Shown here: positions 1-11,668 of the stretch, one piece after another | Layout of the letters: each line of letters opens with the position of its first letter | Numbering within the stretch: position 1 is the stretch's first letter | Assembly: GCA_016647705.1 (NCBI GenBank) | Contig: CM028335.1 | Location: forward strand, 39,810,712 to 39,874,711 | Reading direction: 5' to 3' | DNA from: Eucommia ulmoides | Taxonomy: Eukaryota > Streptophyta > Magnoliopsida > Garryales > Eucommiaceae | Length of the DNA stretch: 64,000 bases | The notes under the pieces: model-generated | Told to the model about the DNA's origin: nothing | What the model saw: only the letters and a program-made list of their open reading frames with translations | Database searches by the model: none | Translations under genes and position numbers: made by a program

Positions 1-17
1 TTGTATGGGTAAATATT

Positions 18-713
18 GTGAACCGCTTCGAAATACCCAGGGCCATCATCTTCGATAATGGGAAGCAATTCGACAAGGATCTCTTTGCAGAATTCTGCGC
101 CGAGCTAGGGATCCAAACCCACTTTGCATCTCTAGGACACCCCCAAGCCAACGGACAAGTAGAAGTCACCAATTGCACAATTGTCCATGGACTCAAGACT
201 AGATTAGATAAATCAAAGGGAAGATGGGTTGAAGATATGTGACCTATTCTTTGGGCATATCACACTACGGAAAGGACCCCTACAGGGGAAACCCCTTTCG
301 CGATGACTTTCGGATCAGAGGCATTGATCCCTGCCGTGATTGGCATACCCTCTCCTTGGACAGTTGTAATCTTCTGCTTGGATGAAAATTACATCTTCTT
401 AGCACTCAATCTAGATCTTCTCGAAGAAATGAGAGAATATGCCCACATTCGACAAGCAGCCTATCAACAAACGGCATCCAGGTATTACAACATAAGGGTC
501 TGTCCTAGGTCATTCGAAGTGGAAGATCTTGTTCTTCGAAAGGTAACCCTGGCCGCCAAGGATTCAAGCGCATACAAGCTTGCCCCATCATAAGAAGAAC
601 CCTATCATGTCACTCGTATTTTCCATCTTGGCACTTATGAATTGGAAATAGAAAAATGTGTCCTCTTAAGGCACTCTTGGAAAAAAGAGCACCTAAAACG
701 CTACCACCCCTAA
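18..713 (+). pseudogene. Ty3/gypsy integrase, C-terminal half (two in-frame stops)
   Basis: One reading frame runs through to the TAA at 711-713, broken only by TGA at 240-242 and TAA at 591-593; there is no frameshift. It holds the second catalytic Asp (in IFDNGKQF, codons about 12-19), the catalytic Glu (in ANGQVEV, about codon 49), the conserved TPTGETPF segment near 280-300, and the C-terminal GPY-like module ending EHLKRYHP. Integrase inserts the element's cDNA into chromosomes. The N-terminal zinc-binding part and the first catalytic Asp lie before the window. The first ATG at 18 is internal to the domain, not a true start. Family assignment is firm; the Tat sub-lineage comes from the C-terminal module and the antisense ORF downstream. 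Confidence 0.85.
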
Positions 714-2440
714 GAAGAAGCTCCGGTGGACTTGTAAAGCTTTTCACTTTTTGAAGCTTGTAAGGAACCTAATTATGAATGGAAGAAATGTTTGGTTCAA
801 CCAGTTCTCCATTCTCCAAATTTTGTCGGTGGCGGTGAAGTGTAGCCCCCATCCCATCTCGGATTGGGATGAGCAGTCCTCCTCACGAACCTCTAAATTA
901 TATACATACTGAGATGATCCACCTTCCGTCCCATCTCGGACGAAGATGTGTTGCCCCTAACTTCCTATTAAAAAGAAGCGGTATCCCAACGCACAGCGTC
1001 AAGGGTAATCTCTATAAAAAAAAACCCATCCTAGTGTATTGCGTCGAGGGTGTAACCGAACCCTATCCACAGGTCGGTAGTGTTAGCCTGGGGGTTGATC
1101 TCTATCATCCTTCGATGGCATTGCACCGATCGGGTCTGAGGACCTACAAGTAAGCATCTCACCTCTAACAATCAAGCTAGTCTCAGGCGACTTAAAGGAA
1201 AGATGCCTCTGGAAGGATAATTTAGGATAACCTGAAAAGGCTCAGGGATGAGCCCTACTAAGGAGAATCCACCTGTGACCAGCCACGGAAGGATGACCTA
1301 AGGTTACCCCTCTAGGGACTACGTGGGCTAGCTTCCATACAGGTACCACTCTTGGAATATAACCTACCACCCGAGCTTTACTCAGATACTAGGCTGGGGG
1401 CAGGGAGGTTATGGATATGATGGAGTAGCATAAATTGGTGTCCTTCCTGAGAAAAGGGAGACATGATCTCTTCTAGGCCTATAGTCCGAGAAGGAGAGGC
1501 GCGATCTCTACTCGACTACTTATCCGAGAAGAGGCGTAAAATTAAACAAAAGAGACTTGAATATTTCAAGCAAAAATGAACGAGAATAATTACGCATGTG
1601 TTGTGGGTTGTCCACCCAACGCAAAGTACTACTAAGATTAGGAATAATTATAAAAGGTCGTCCAATTAGCTAAAATGAAAGGCAAAGGGCAAAAATTGAA
1701 TACTATAGCCAAAAATGGCCAAGTCTCCAAAAATAGCCGAGAAGTGACATAATGGTTAAAAAATTCCAAAAGTGTCCAAGTCTTTAAGAATGACCGAGCA
1801 GGGGCTCAGGTTTACCTCCGAGATGAGTTCAAGCAATTCCTCAAGCAAGAACCCAAATTTATGTCAACACTATGTTCTGCCAACTTGTCAAGCTCGGGCC
1901 TCTCCCCATCCCGGTGTTTCTAAGATAAGGATGGAAGCAAAGCTCATCTGCCAGGAAGAGGAACCATTCCTACTCCAAAGGGTATAACTCTCCAAGGTTA
2001 AACAAAAACAAAAACTCAAAGATATACAGTTACAAATTCAAAAGCAGTAAAGAAGATTATGCAAAAAATCACAAGTGTTCAAAATCCTCCGAGAAGGAAT
2101 AAAAAGGAAATATCTATTCATTCGTTCAACATCCATTACAAGTCCAAGGCACCAAATCCTATTACAAAAGGCCCATTTCGCAACAGAGTTGGGGCGCCAA
2201 AAAGATATGCAAGCATAAATAAAAAATATTCAAGTTTTGGGATTGATTTGGGACTAAGTGGTTGAGATTGAAATTTGTTACTGGTTAGTGGGGGACGGAT
2301 CCACTTCGCCTTCACCAGTGGGGGGTTCATCTTGCTCGGCCTTAATGTTCCATTAAACAGTATCTATTTCACCCAGGCCGATGTTTACTTCTCCCATCTC
2401 GATTCTAACATTTCCTTTGTCAGCTCCTACGTCCTCTATC
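714..2440. other. Untranslated spacer of the Tat element
   Basis: About 1.7 kb between the integrase stop and the antisense ORF region. Frames are short and unconvincing on both strands. A purine-rich stretch at about 1392-1408 resembles a polypurine tract but is not followed by an LTR start. Short phrases such as CCCATCTCGG recur, as elsewhere in this element. I see no gene here. Confidence 0.5.
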
Positions 2441-4740
2441 TCGGTATTGATCTCTCCACCATCACGTCATCTATGTCTCCTTGCTCAACTTCGACATTTC
2501 CCATCCCAGGACCAACATCTCTTTCAATATCTAAAAAGTCCATACCAATGTCATCACCTGGGAAGTTGGGGTGCTACCGACGCATATTGCCAATTGTGTA
2601 CCTATGGCTGTCTTTTACCATCTCAGCAGCCAACAATGTTTTTATCTCGACGAAGGTTGGAGACTCCAACTATTCATTGACAGCACCCTCCTTGGCTTTA
2701 GTAATGGCAGTACTATACTCCTTCTTCATCTCCTCTATCCTCTCCCGTATGGCAGCGAGATCAGCCTCAAGCCTGCCGGAATGGGATTTAAGGGAATTTA
2801 TCTCCTCAACTAGCTTCGTCTTCTCCTCAGTCAACTTTTTCACTTCTTCTCTAGCATTGTTCTTATTCTCCATCAGTTATTTGGTCATCTTGTGCCACTT
2901 TCTCACCTGGGCCACATGTTGCCTGCGTTCTTCATTGAGTTTTTGCTCTCTTTCAAATGTAGAATTGAGGCGTTCAGACAGATAAGAGATCCAAGACAAT
3001 ACCTACAGACCATAAAAATAAAAACGTGTCATGTTATTATCCAAAAATAGAGTGCAGTAAAGAATCAAAGTAAATCTCAGTATTAGCCTTACCAGCAGCA
3101 CATCCCTCTGCAGCATGGCAACAGCCTTCGCATCTATCTCAGCATTTATCTATTCTTTATCTTTAGGGAGATGATCTTGCTGACATAGATAAATAGCATC
3201 TCTAGGTCATCTAAGGTCCATTGGTCGAGAAGGAGACTGGTATCTAGGGACGGGAAGGGTGTAGGAGTGGAAGTTTTGCTTGGATCTCGACTCCAAGAGC
3301 CCCCTCAACTCTGGCCTTCTTTGATCCCTCAGCCCCTGACCTTCCCGCTTTTATCTTTTCTCTCTCTTGGCTTACCCTGACATCACCCTTCTCGGAAAAA
3401 GACGTAGGGGCCTGTTTAAATTGTGACAAAATCTCATTCTCAGCCATAGCTTTGACCTCCCACCATTGTTACTCCCTCTTAATTATCCTCCTTGGCACAC
3501 CCTCCGCCCCGGAGGGGGGCCTCACTAACGAAACTCATTGTGGGAGTCTCCCTTCCCTCCTTGGAAGTTCCCCCCTGAGGAACCTTCTCCTGATACCCGG
3601 AGGCTTGTTTCTTCTCGTCAGAGGCCTTTGCTGCCCTCTCCTTCAACAACCACGTCAGTGCCACCTTATCTATCTCTACCAAGGAAACAGAAAGAGCTTG
3701 ATGAAAAAAGAACAAGAAAATGGTCTAAAATTCAAAAAATAACAACTTCTAAGAAGAGAAAACCTCACCGTTCTCGGTATTTTTGTCAATCTCTAGTACC
3801 GATAAGCTTGGGGTACAGTAAAAGTGGCGGCAATACAATATTGACTCTAACAGTTCATTGGCGTTCTTGAACTTAGTCTCCCACATGATTATCCTTTATC
3901 GTTGGATCAATGCACTGGGCTGAACTCTCTTTCCACTAACTTTCTCCGGTACTATTCAAGGAAACAAAAACAAAAGCAAATGAAAAGCAGTCAAGATACT
4001 AAAAGAAAAGACAATACAATCGGCAAACCACTCACAAGTAAAATCATTATCACCTACAACACCCCATTCCCTAGGAATGGGGTTAACTCATCTCTCGTTA
4101 GGACCAAACTCCCAGCCTGTTCCTCTAAAGAAAACACATTGGGGATTCCAGTTCTTTACCGACTCCTCAAGGCCCGAGAGAAACCGTATTCGAGATGCAA
4201 CACAGCACCACCCCTTCCCGAAGGGAATGGATTTGGGAAAGAAGAAAGATTTAAACAAGTCCAGGGGTGGCTCCAGTCCCTAAGCCTTACAAATAATGAA
4301 TGAAGCTATGAAGGCCCGAATACAGTTGGGAGCAAGTTGTGATGGACACAGCTTGTACTTCGCACACAGTGCCCGAATCCAAGGATGGATCGAAAACCGT
4401 AAACAGCCACACAAATGTTCCTTATACACCATAATAAAACCCTCAGGGGGGGTCACAATACCTATCCTCAAAGAGGGGAAGATGGGTCTCCACCCCTTGT
4501 AGGAAGGTATATTTACTCTAGGCCTCCCTGATTTTCTCCTCCGTCATCTTTGATTCAATCCCCCAAACAGGACTCCCTCCTAAAACAAAAACATCCCCTA
4601 TCTCAATCTTACCCTCCAGGTCTGAGTTCAACTCTGTAATGGGGCTGCTGGTAGACCCAACGCCATCTTCGTTATCGCAACGATCGGAGGGCTTAGCGTC
4701 ACCGGAGAAACTTGCCTGTTATTCTAGGTAGGGGCAAGGC
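2440..4740 (-). pseudogene. Antisense extra ORF of the Tat element (Transposase_28-like domain plus coiled coil)
   Basis: Read on the minus strand, segments in shifting frames form one protein-like series. About 4700-4510: acidic N-terminal part (TEEKIREA). 4510-4280: segment containing PPEGFIMVYKEHL and IHPWIRALCAKYKLCPSQLA. About 4265-3926: segment with LFKSFFFPK, GKGW and FFRGTGWEF. 3870-3244: Ser/Lys-rich linker. 2985-2640: strong heptad coiled coil (EEVKKLTEEKTKLVEEINSL). Then a short acidic tail. The order resembles the 'putative gypsy type transposon' (Transposase_28) proteins that plant Tat elements carry antisense to pol. Breaks include a frameshift at a C7 run (near 4450) and a TAG at 2670-2672. 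Introns may explain some frame changes. Function is unknown. Confidence 0.65.
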
Positions 4741-5385
4741 CAATGGAGGGTCAATCCATCGAAGAGCAGAAACATTTAAGGCCTTCTTAGAGGTGGCCGA
4801 CCCCGACGTAGACCCAAAAGCAGAAGAAGAGGGAATAAAAGACATTTTGGAAGAGAATGAGTTACCTACCGGGAAGGTGGGTGCTCCAAAAGTTGTGAAA
4901 ATGTAAAAGTGAACTCTGGGTGCTTCATTTATATCGGAAGGAACTTGTCTATACCAACTATCGTGCCTGAAGATAACTTGAAGGCACTTGGGAAAGGCAT
5001 GCCGTTCAAAAGCCATGTAGCCACGTGTCCTCTTCCTGGCGGTTGGGCAGGCGGTATGTTTAGGCACATTGAAGAGGCACCACTGAAGGGGCATAGACGC
5101 ATGCGTAACATTTGCAGTTTTCTCATTGATCTAGGGAGTTCTATTCATTACCATTCTCAAGCCACCCGTTTACACTCTCAAGCCTTCTTTTCCATTCTCG
5201 GGTTGACTTCTCCCATCTCAGAATCGTCGATCTCTTTCTCGGAAAGGAGGCCTAACCTCCATGCAGCACCCCCACAAATATAAAAAAAAAGGTCACTAAA
5301 ACCTTAAAGGACTCCAATAGAAGCAGGAAAGCTCAAGAGGAGGCTCACAATAAAGTCCCCAGTCTTTTGAATTTCTTCTCGACAC

Positions 5386-5403
5386 TAGGGACTGTGGGGC
5401 TAC
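5386..5403 (+). other. Polypurine tract before the Tat 3' LTR
   Basis: The G-rich string GGGACTGTGGGGC lies a few bases before the TGATAGG that starts the LTR. In LTR retrotransposons this tract resists RNase H and primes plus-strand synthesis. Its position fixes the left edge of the LTR. Confidence 0.55.
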
Positions 5404-5833
5404 TGATAGGTGTTAAAATGGTTACCCCAACACAACCAATTAAAGACTGTCACGTATCCACGACTCCCCAACAAGATCAAGTTATACGAAAGATTAAGTG
5501 TGAATATTTCACCAAGCAAAGGGATATCTCCATCCATATTAGCCATCTCAAATGCCTCAACACACTCCAAGAAGAGCTGGCAAGCTACCGTCGGGATGCA
5601 AAATCCTTCCCCATCTTGGCATTCTCCACAACGGTGTCGCCCATCTCGAGGATCTACTCCGCAAAGCCCCTCTACTCATCTCCAGCTACGTGAGAAGAGA
5701 AGGACAAAAAGCTTCGTATAACCCCCCCTTCCTGTCTCTGGCTATCCGGGAACGGCAGGAATTAGACTTCTCATCTCGGCTACAGTAGGATAATGTCTTC
5801 CTTGGTTTATGGGCTGGCTCATTTTCCCAACCC

Positions 5834-5915
5834 TAAATATCCCTGAAATATCTCCAAATACCTATATAAATATCCTAAAATATCCCAAAATATCCTTAAA
5901 TATCCCCAAATATGG
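5834..5915 (+). repeat. Short AAATATCC-type tandem array in the LTR
   Basis: About seven degenerate units of AAATATCC or AAATATCT separated by 2-5 bases, just upstream of the LTR TATA box. The spacing of roughly 10-14 bp is close to one DNA turn. It could be a promoter element of the LTR or slippage. Confidence 0.6.
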
Positions 5916-6033
5916 CCAAACTAAGAAGCTCCTTGGCACCCTCTTATTGGCTACTTGCCAAGTTGGTCCATTGATGTGATATTTAAGAGACACTAATCCA
6001 TGCTTAAGCCCTTAATCTAATCCACTCATTTCC

Positions 6034-6041
6034 TATAAATA
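6034..6041 (+). promoter_or_regulatory. TATA box of the Tat 3' LTR
   Basis: TATAAATA within CCTATAAATAGTAGGG, the only good TATA element in the LTR, placed where an LTR promoter is expected. Confidence 0.5.
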
Positions 6042-6479
6042 GTAGGGTATACAATTTCCCAAAGGTAGATGAATTTTGCTGACTCTTCTCAACAAGTTCT
6101 CTAAAAAAAAAAATCCCGTACACTGATTCTCATGCCAGAAGGGACACACCGGGATTCTCCCGGTAAGTCCTTTATGCAAGTTTCTAGGTGCTCCCCATCT
6201 CAAAACTTCCCCATCTCAAGCTCCAGTCCACTTTTCCTCAAGTCTCAAGGTATTCTAGCCATCATCTTCTTAGTCCGGAAGACTTTTGGGTCCATTTTAA
6301 TTCAGGCCCATCCCTTCTTGTGTAGGGACCTCTCCGCGGATAAGAAGCTCTAGTGATTAAAGATCACTGTTCTAGACCTCTACAACTCCACCAGCGTTGA
6401 CCAGACCATACTATCGAAGTCATCCAAAATCCAACATTAACACATGTCATTCTCCACAACTTGGGTACTTAAAGCTTGC

Positions 6480-7885
6480 TAGCAGTGGAATATTACGTTG
6501 CTACTTTTACCGCAAGTGTAAGGGTCAAGTTTTAATAGAATAGGGAGAGTAGGGTTTTCGTATCCATAGGGATTAGATTAAATTATTGTTAAGTACCGCG
6601 ATTATCATAATTGAATTTTATCTAAGCATTCCAATTTTAGGTCTTTTATAGAAATATAAATATAAACTAATTAATTAATTAAACTATAATACTAATATTG
6701 AAGTTTAAGGGAGTAAATTTTCTAGGGATTAACTTTATTTATTTAAATGCGTTCGATTCAATCTAGTTTACAATAACGGCATTCATACTATCTGACAATC
6801 TAGGTATCGAAATACCTCTCCCACTCTTAAATTGAATGAAAATGTGACTTTGCGTAAATGCCGAAGTCCTCCTCGAGCATCTATACGACACTTGGTCACA
6901 TGAGTCTCACCCCAACCTCACAGATTGCATACTTTCTAACGCCCTCCCGGGTCATTAGATCGTCACGTTGTGTTTAAACCCTAGTCCGAATCCGGGGTTA
7001 CCTCTCCTGAGTGTCAAATCCTGATTTCTCAAACCAACCATAATACCATAACAAACATATAATGATTGTAATAAAACGGTAAACACAATCGAATATGAAT
7101 GAAAAATCGATAACGAAACAAAGATAAAACAAATAACATTTTTATAAACAAATCGCTCTCTAGACAATATATGTTAAGGTACACATGGCCATAACCCTAT
7201 ATTCAACAATACACAAGCTAAACATAAACACAACTATCAACCATAACTAAGAAATAAAGAGAGAAACAAGGAGACTAGCTGTTATCCGTAGAATCGATGC
7301 TAAAACTGCTCCAAGATCGTTTCCTCTTCTTGGATTTGTGATCTTCTCTTGGTTGATAGTGTTTGGAGCTCCATTTTTAGTCCTAAAAACGTGCCCTACG
7401 TATTGGGAAAGAAGGCGTAATATGAAGGATCCAAAAAATCTCAAAAAATATCCCAAAATAACTTTGCAACCTGGTGTCGGACTACTGCAATGGTGGGAAA
7501 CACTGCTGCAGTAGTGAGAATTTAGTAAGCCTACAGACATTTGACTGCCGCAGCGGTGAAGGTCACTGCTGCAACAGTGACACCCTTTTTTCTTTTGGCC
7601 ATACGTTTCTCGTCCGAACTTCGATTGAGGTGATTCAAAAATCTATGGAAATGTAAGACATAGATCTACAACTTTCATGTTTTGTATTTTCCAAAATCGG
7701 ATTAAAACATGTTTAAAATTGGCCTTGACGTTACTGCACCTGTATAGAATTTGTATCTTTTCACCCATTTATTCCAAAACCTATAAAACAATACAAAAAC
7801 ACATTAAACTAACAAAAGTACTTCAAAACATACAAATATTTGAATCTAAAAGTACTTGATTTGTTGGTAAATAAATCACTCATCA
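6480..7885 (-). repeat. Solo LTR of the Athila-like family (minus orientation)
   Basis: On the plus strand it starts TAGCAGTGGAATATTACG and ends AATCACTCATCA. The body matches the other Athila-like LTRs of the window: the CTACTTTTACCGCAAGTGTA block, the TACCGCGATTATCATAA block and the CTCCCGGGTCATTAGATCG block. The U3 end (read on minus: TTTACCAACAAATCAAGTAC) matches the LTR at 60523 rather than the TGATAGGTGTAAATTACC type. Flanks CTTGC (6475-6479) and CATGC (7886-7890) look like a 5-bp target duplication with one change. No internal region or second LTR is attached, so it arose by LTR-LTR recombination. Confidence 0.7.
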
Positions 7886-9121
7886 CATGCCTTGCCACAA
7901 GTGACACTTTCTCCACCGGGTACTCCCTATCATCATCACAAGCAATCTCAAGTTACACCTAGTCATCATCACTCTCGTTTTCGGTTTCCACTCTTCCATC
8001 AGCACGTGCTATCATGGTCCTCTTATTCGGGCATTGTGAAACTATGTGACCTACTCCCTAACAATAAAAACATTTAATATCACGATAATGATTTTGAGTT
8101 TTGGTTTTACCTTTATTGGCATTAGGCACATCATCTCTCCTTTTTGGCGGTTCGATTTTGGACTTTGAAACAGCCCCTTCGTCTATCCTCCCATTCGACC
8201 TCCATGAAGTAGAGGAGCCCGAGTTTTGAAATAATCGAGTTTCCTTCCTTATAACTTGTCGTTCTACCTTTTTCTATGTACACCATGTCCTCTAACTCCA
8301 CATAACATTGCAATTCCACTACGTTAGCAATCTCCCGATTCAGCCTATTCAAGAACCTTGCCATTGTAACTTCTCTATCATTCTCAACATTAGCCTAGAT
8401 CATGGAGATCTCCATCTCCTTGTAGTAATCATCTATGCTCCAATAGCCTTCAGTAAGACTTTGTAACTTTTGGTATGAGTCCCTATAGTACTGACTAAGC
8501 ACAAACCTTGTCCTCACGATGGCCTTCATTTTCGCCCACGTCTATAAGCCTCTCATGGTTTCTCCTTCTATTCATCACAAGTTGATCCCACCATATTATA
8601 TCATAATCAACAAATTCAATTACAACGAGTTTTACCTTTTTCTCCTCGAAATAATTGTGGCACTCAAAAATCAACTCCACCTTCTTCTCCCACTCCAAGT
8701 AAGCTTCAGGGTCATTTTTGCCTTGGAACGATGGTATCTTCATTTTGATGTTCCCTACGTTTCAGTCAACCCCATCTCGCCATTTAGGATCTCTACGGAA
8801 AACTCTACCACGCTTTTCTCCCCTTGGCAAGAACTTGCCCTCTTCGTTCAATAAAGATTATTCTTCATCATTTTTGAACTCATCCTCACGGTCACCATCA
8901 AAATCTTCCACGTACGCACGCCTTTCTTGCCTTTTAGCATTAGGGACTCCTTGGGGCTACCCCTCACACCAAGTGGCAACAACAACATCTTGCTTATCCA
9001 TCTGATCTTGAATTTCATTAAACACGACATTTAAGCGTTCAAATTATTGATGCATAGCCTGCAATGTGATGGACGACACTTCTCCTCCTTCATTATTTGA
9101 TGTGTTACCCTTGGAAGATAT
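7886..9121 (-). pseudogene. Chromovirus-like Ty3/gypsy gag (degenerate, 3'-truncated)
   Basis: Minus-strand reading gives a Ty3/gypsy Gag. The most telling stretch (8743-8495) contains KIPSFQGKNDPEAYLEWEKK and EFVDYDIIWWDQL; 8364-8131 contains RFLNRLNREIANVVEL; a CCHC zinc knuckle (CFYC...VGHIVSQC) lies at about 8075-8020. Gag packages element RNA into particles. There are many stops and shifts; a TAG sits inside the knuckle. The expected initiator reads ATA at 9119-9121. The frame is cut at 7886 by the neighbouring solo LTR, and no protease or RT follows. The motif set is typical of plant chromoviruses; the clade is not determined. Confidence 0.75.
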
Positions 9122-9764
9122 TTTGAAACTAAAGAGAAATATTAGAAAATAAGTCCTCACACACTCCCTCACATGTTTGCACTTAAAGTATGTCACTTCA
9201 CTCATGTGTCACTTTTAATTGGATTTTCTTCTCAATATTAGTCTCACACTCTCTTGTCTTTTTCCAATCTTTTGTTCACTCTTTTAGTTCTTTATTAAAC
9301 TTAACCAACCTCAATAAGAAATTTCTTGTGATAATTCAAACTTAATAAATCAATTTCACTAAGAATGAGATTTAGGACAAAAGTAAAGTGAACAAGAAGA
9401 GCACAAGGATAAGCTTATGGAATAGAACAAGAAGAGTTTAAATCTCAATATGGCTTTGGGAATTTTTTTTTATTCTGTTTTTTTTTTTTTTTGTTCTGTT
9501 CTTTCTTTCATTTTTTTTATAAAAAAACAATTTTAAATCGAGATTTGAAGAAGCATAGTATTTAAATGAAAAATATGACCAGAACAAATATGCACCTCGT
9601 TTTTTAACAAGATCGAACCAGATTTGAATTACAACGAAAAAAACGCACAATATATCTGATGTTATAATTCGGTCAAGAAAAAAATAGAAATCAATAGATA
9701 TCAACGAACGAAACAAGAAAATGATATATAAAACCTGATTTAGAACCTTACTCTGATTACCAAA
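9122..9764 (-). other. Leader and primer-binding site of the chromovirus-like element
   Basis: On the minus strand the LTR is followed directly by TTTGGTAATCAGAG (plus 9751-9764), which matches the initiator tRNA-Met primer site TGGTATCAGAGC except for one extra A and the last base. The 640-bp leader that follows includes long T/A runs (9466-9520). The 114-codon minus frame across it is low-complexity and I do not treat it as a gene. Confidence 0.5.
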
Positions 9765-10436
9765 TGATGCAAACCTCAACAAGGATTAGTGAGACCTAAA
9801 ACCAACTTAGGGTTTCTTTGCGAGCATCGAACTAAATTCAGAACGAACTAAAAATACAAAAATTGAAAGATAGATTATCTTAACCCAACGCTTATGAATG
9901 AAACACAAACTGAAAGTATAAAGAGAACAAACCTTGACCTAATGATTATAAGTGAATCACGAACCGAAAGTATAGAGCTTGAACACCACAAAAATTTCTT
10001 GATCAGTTCAGGAAAAGTTCATTGAAGAACTTAAGAGAAAACTCTCACAATTCTATTAATAAAAAAGTAATGTGTTTTTTCCATGGAATACAAGTCTCTT
10101 AAATAGGTGGCCAACAATAAAAGAAAACCCAAGGCTAATGAATAGTCCAGCCGTGAATAGTATCTCAAGAACAGTGTGGCCATAATAAAAAATAAGAGAA
10201 AACCCTAGAGGAGCATGGAAACCTTACTCCTAATCTAAAATGGAAAGGACTAATTCCTAATCTAAAAAGGAAAAGACTAAATTGACAATCATGTCTTACA
10301 AATTATTAAACAAATAACCTAAATTAAAATTAAAAGACTAACAAATAAAATAAATATGCTGAGAATTTCGTGGCTCTCATGCTTAGGCGCATTCAAGTTC
10401 AAGCAGAAGCTCATTCACTTGCCTTGGTAAGATCAT
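9765..10436 (-). repeat. 5' LTR of the chromovirus-like element
   Basis: Read on minus it starts TGATCTTACCAAGG and ends GGTTTGCATCA just before the primer site. A TATTTAAGAG box lies at plus 10094-10103 (minus strand), a suitable LTR promoter. Length about 670 bp. The U3 edge is inferred from TG and the start of LINE coding sequence. Confidence 0.45.
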
Positions 10437-11668
10437 GCTTGTGCGAGATTATGCAACTCATTTACAGGTGAAAGATTTGATGTTTGATGATGGTAATTGG
10501 AGGTGGAACAAAATTGATCAAATTCTACCAATTTTCAAATCTCAAATTCAGCAACTTGATATGCTTCCCAAGACTATTAAGGATAAGATGAAATTTTCAC
10601 AGTTTCATCAGCCTGGAAGGTTCTCAGATAGTGCTCAGAAGCTCCTCTATTTTTCCAGATGATTTGGAATTCTTCAATTCCTCTTAAAGCTTCTATCTTG
10701 ATGTGGAAGGTTTTGAGAAACTTGGTTCCTTTTGATGCTAAAATTCAATCTCTTGGTTTCAACATGCCTTCTCAATATGCTTGTTGTGGAAAGCATACTA
10801 ATTCCAAGGATCATACTCTCCCTTCTTGTGGTTTTACTCAGCTTGTTTGGGCTCATTATGGTGGTGCTTTTCATCATGGTAATTTGATGTCCAGAATACT
10901 AAAGTGATGGTAAGATCCTGCTTTACCCACAAGCTTGCCAGCCATGATATGTTGGGAAATTTGGAAAGTCAGATGTCAAGCCAAGTTTGATAGCATTGCT
11001 CCTTATTTGCCTTCTTTGGTTAGAAGTTTGAATTTCAATCTTCTTGCCAAACCTGCTGGGAAAGTTGCTAGAACTAAGTTAGTTATAGTAAAATGGATCA
11101 AGCCTGATTTGGCTATTTCAAATTAAATTCAGATGGAAGGTCTCTTGGTAATCTAGGCATTTCTGGTGCTAGTGGGGTTGTTAGAGATCATTTGGAGAGT
11201 TTATGTTTTGCATATGCTATCCTTCTTGGATTTCAATCCAATTTATATGTTGAGGTCTATGGACTGTGGCAGGGTCCAAAAATTTGCATTGAAAATCAGT
11301 GGCATTTTTGGAGGTTGACAACAAAATTCTGGTGGATATGGTTTTAAACAAGATTACTATCACTTAGAAGGTTTTACCTTTTATTGTTGAGATTAATCAG
11401 TTCAAAAGTATAGGGAAATTTCCAATTCACCATATTTCTAGAGAAGCCAATTCATCGTTGATGCACTGTCTAAGGCTGCCAGTGCAAAAAATATGACTTG
11501 GACTGCTATTTTTTCTGATCTCCCCCATATTGTTAGAGGAAGCATGAAGTTAGATAGACTCTATTTTGTTAGCTTTAGAAAACTCAAACTTTGTAGTTCT
11601 TAGGGTGCTTGATCCCTCTTTGTGTTGGTTATAAAATTTATCATTTTTGAAAAAATAAAATAAAAATA
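10437..11668 (+). mobile_element. 5'-truncated L1-type LINE, 3' end
   Basis: Non-LTR retrotransposon fragment. 10437-10660 resembles the region after the RT domain (VKDLMFDDGNWRWNKI). 10659-10907, in another frame, is a zinc-binding zf-RVT domain: WNSSIPLKASILMWKVL followed by Cys-Cys, His and Cys spaced as in that family. 11110-11580 is a broken RNase H-like domain (FKLNSDGRSLG near 11123; DALSKAAS near 11459). It ends at an A-rich tail (11648-11668). LINEs copy themselves by target-primed reverse transcription and are usually truncated at the 5' end, as here. Multiple stops and at least two frameshifts. The left edge is approximate. Confidence 0.75.

Larger units (their letters stand above)
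1..6449 (+). mobile_element. Tat-lineage Ty3/gypsy LTR retrotransposon, 3' half
   Basis: The window opens inside a plant Ty3/gypsy element whose 5' LTR, gag, protease and RT lie outside. Order seen: integrase C-terminal half (plus strand), long spacer, a broken ORF region on the opposite strand, a purine-rich tract and a 3' LTR starting TGATAGGTG. An extra ORF, often antisense, between integrase and 3' LTR is known for the Tat lineage (Retand-like and relatives), and the integrase C-terminal module fits that lineage. The right limit is approximate because no second LTR is available for comparison. The copy is dead: integrase has two in-frame stops and the antisense ORF has stops and frameshifts. 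Confidence 0.8.
5404..6449 (+). repeat. 3' LTR of the Tat element
   Basis: Begins TGATAGGTGTTAAAATGG straight after the purine tract. A TATAAATA box at 6034-6041 would give a transcription start near 6065, so U3 is about 660 bp and R-U5 about 380 bp. U3 contains an array of AAATATCC-like units (5834-5915). The 3' end is not certain: CA-ending candidates lie at 6442 and 6449, and no partner LTR is in the window. Confidence 0.6.

Noticed and set aside
1392-1408. Polypurine tract and LTR start near 1400
   Set aside because: The purine run is not followed by an LTR that recurs or has TG...CA ends; the tract at 5386-5403 is the better candidate.
2275-2985. 236-codon plus-strand frame
   Set aside because: Ser/Leu-rich complement of the minus-strand coiled coil at 2640-2985; the minus reading has family motifs and heptads, the plus reading does not.
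3902-4303. 133-codon plus-strand frame
   Set aside because: Lies opposite the Transposase_28-like segment of the antisense ORF; low-information composition.
4699-5094. 131-codon minus-strand frame as a separate gene
   Set aside because: Could be an N-terminal extension of the antisense ORF, but no motif supports it and the frame does not join the recognised part.
8519-8854. 111-codon plus-strand frame
   Set aside because: Complement of the chromovirus-like gag on the minus strand.
9438-9782. 114-codon minus-strand frame
   Set aside because: Covers the primer site and a T/A homopolymer leader; Lys/Phe low complexity.
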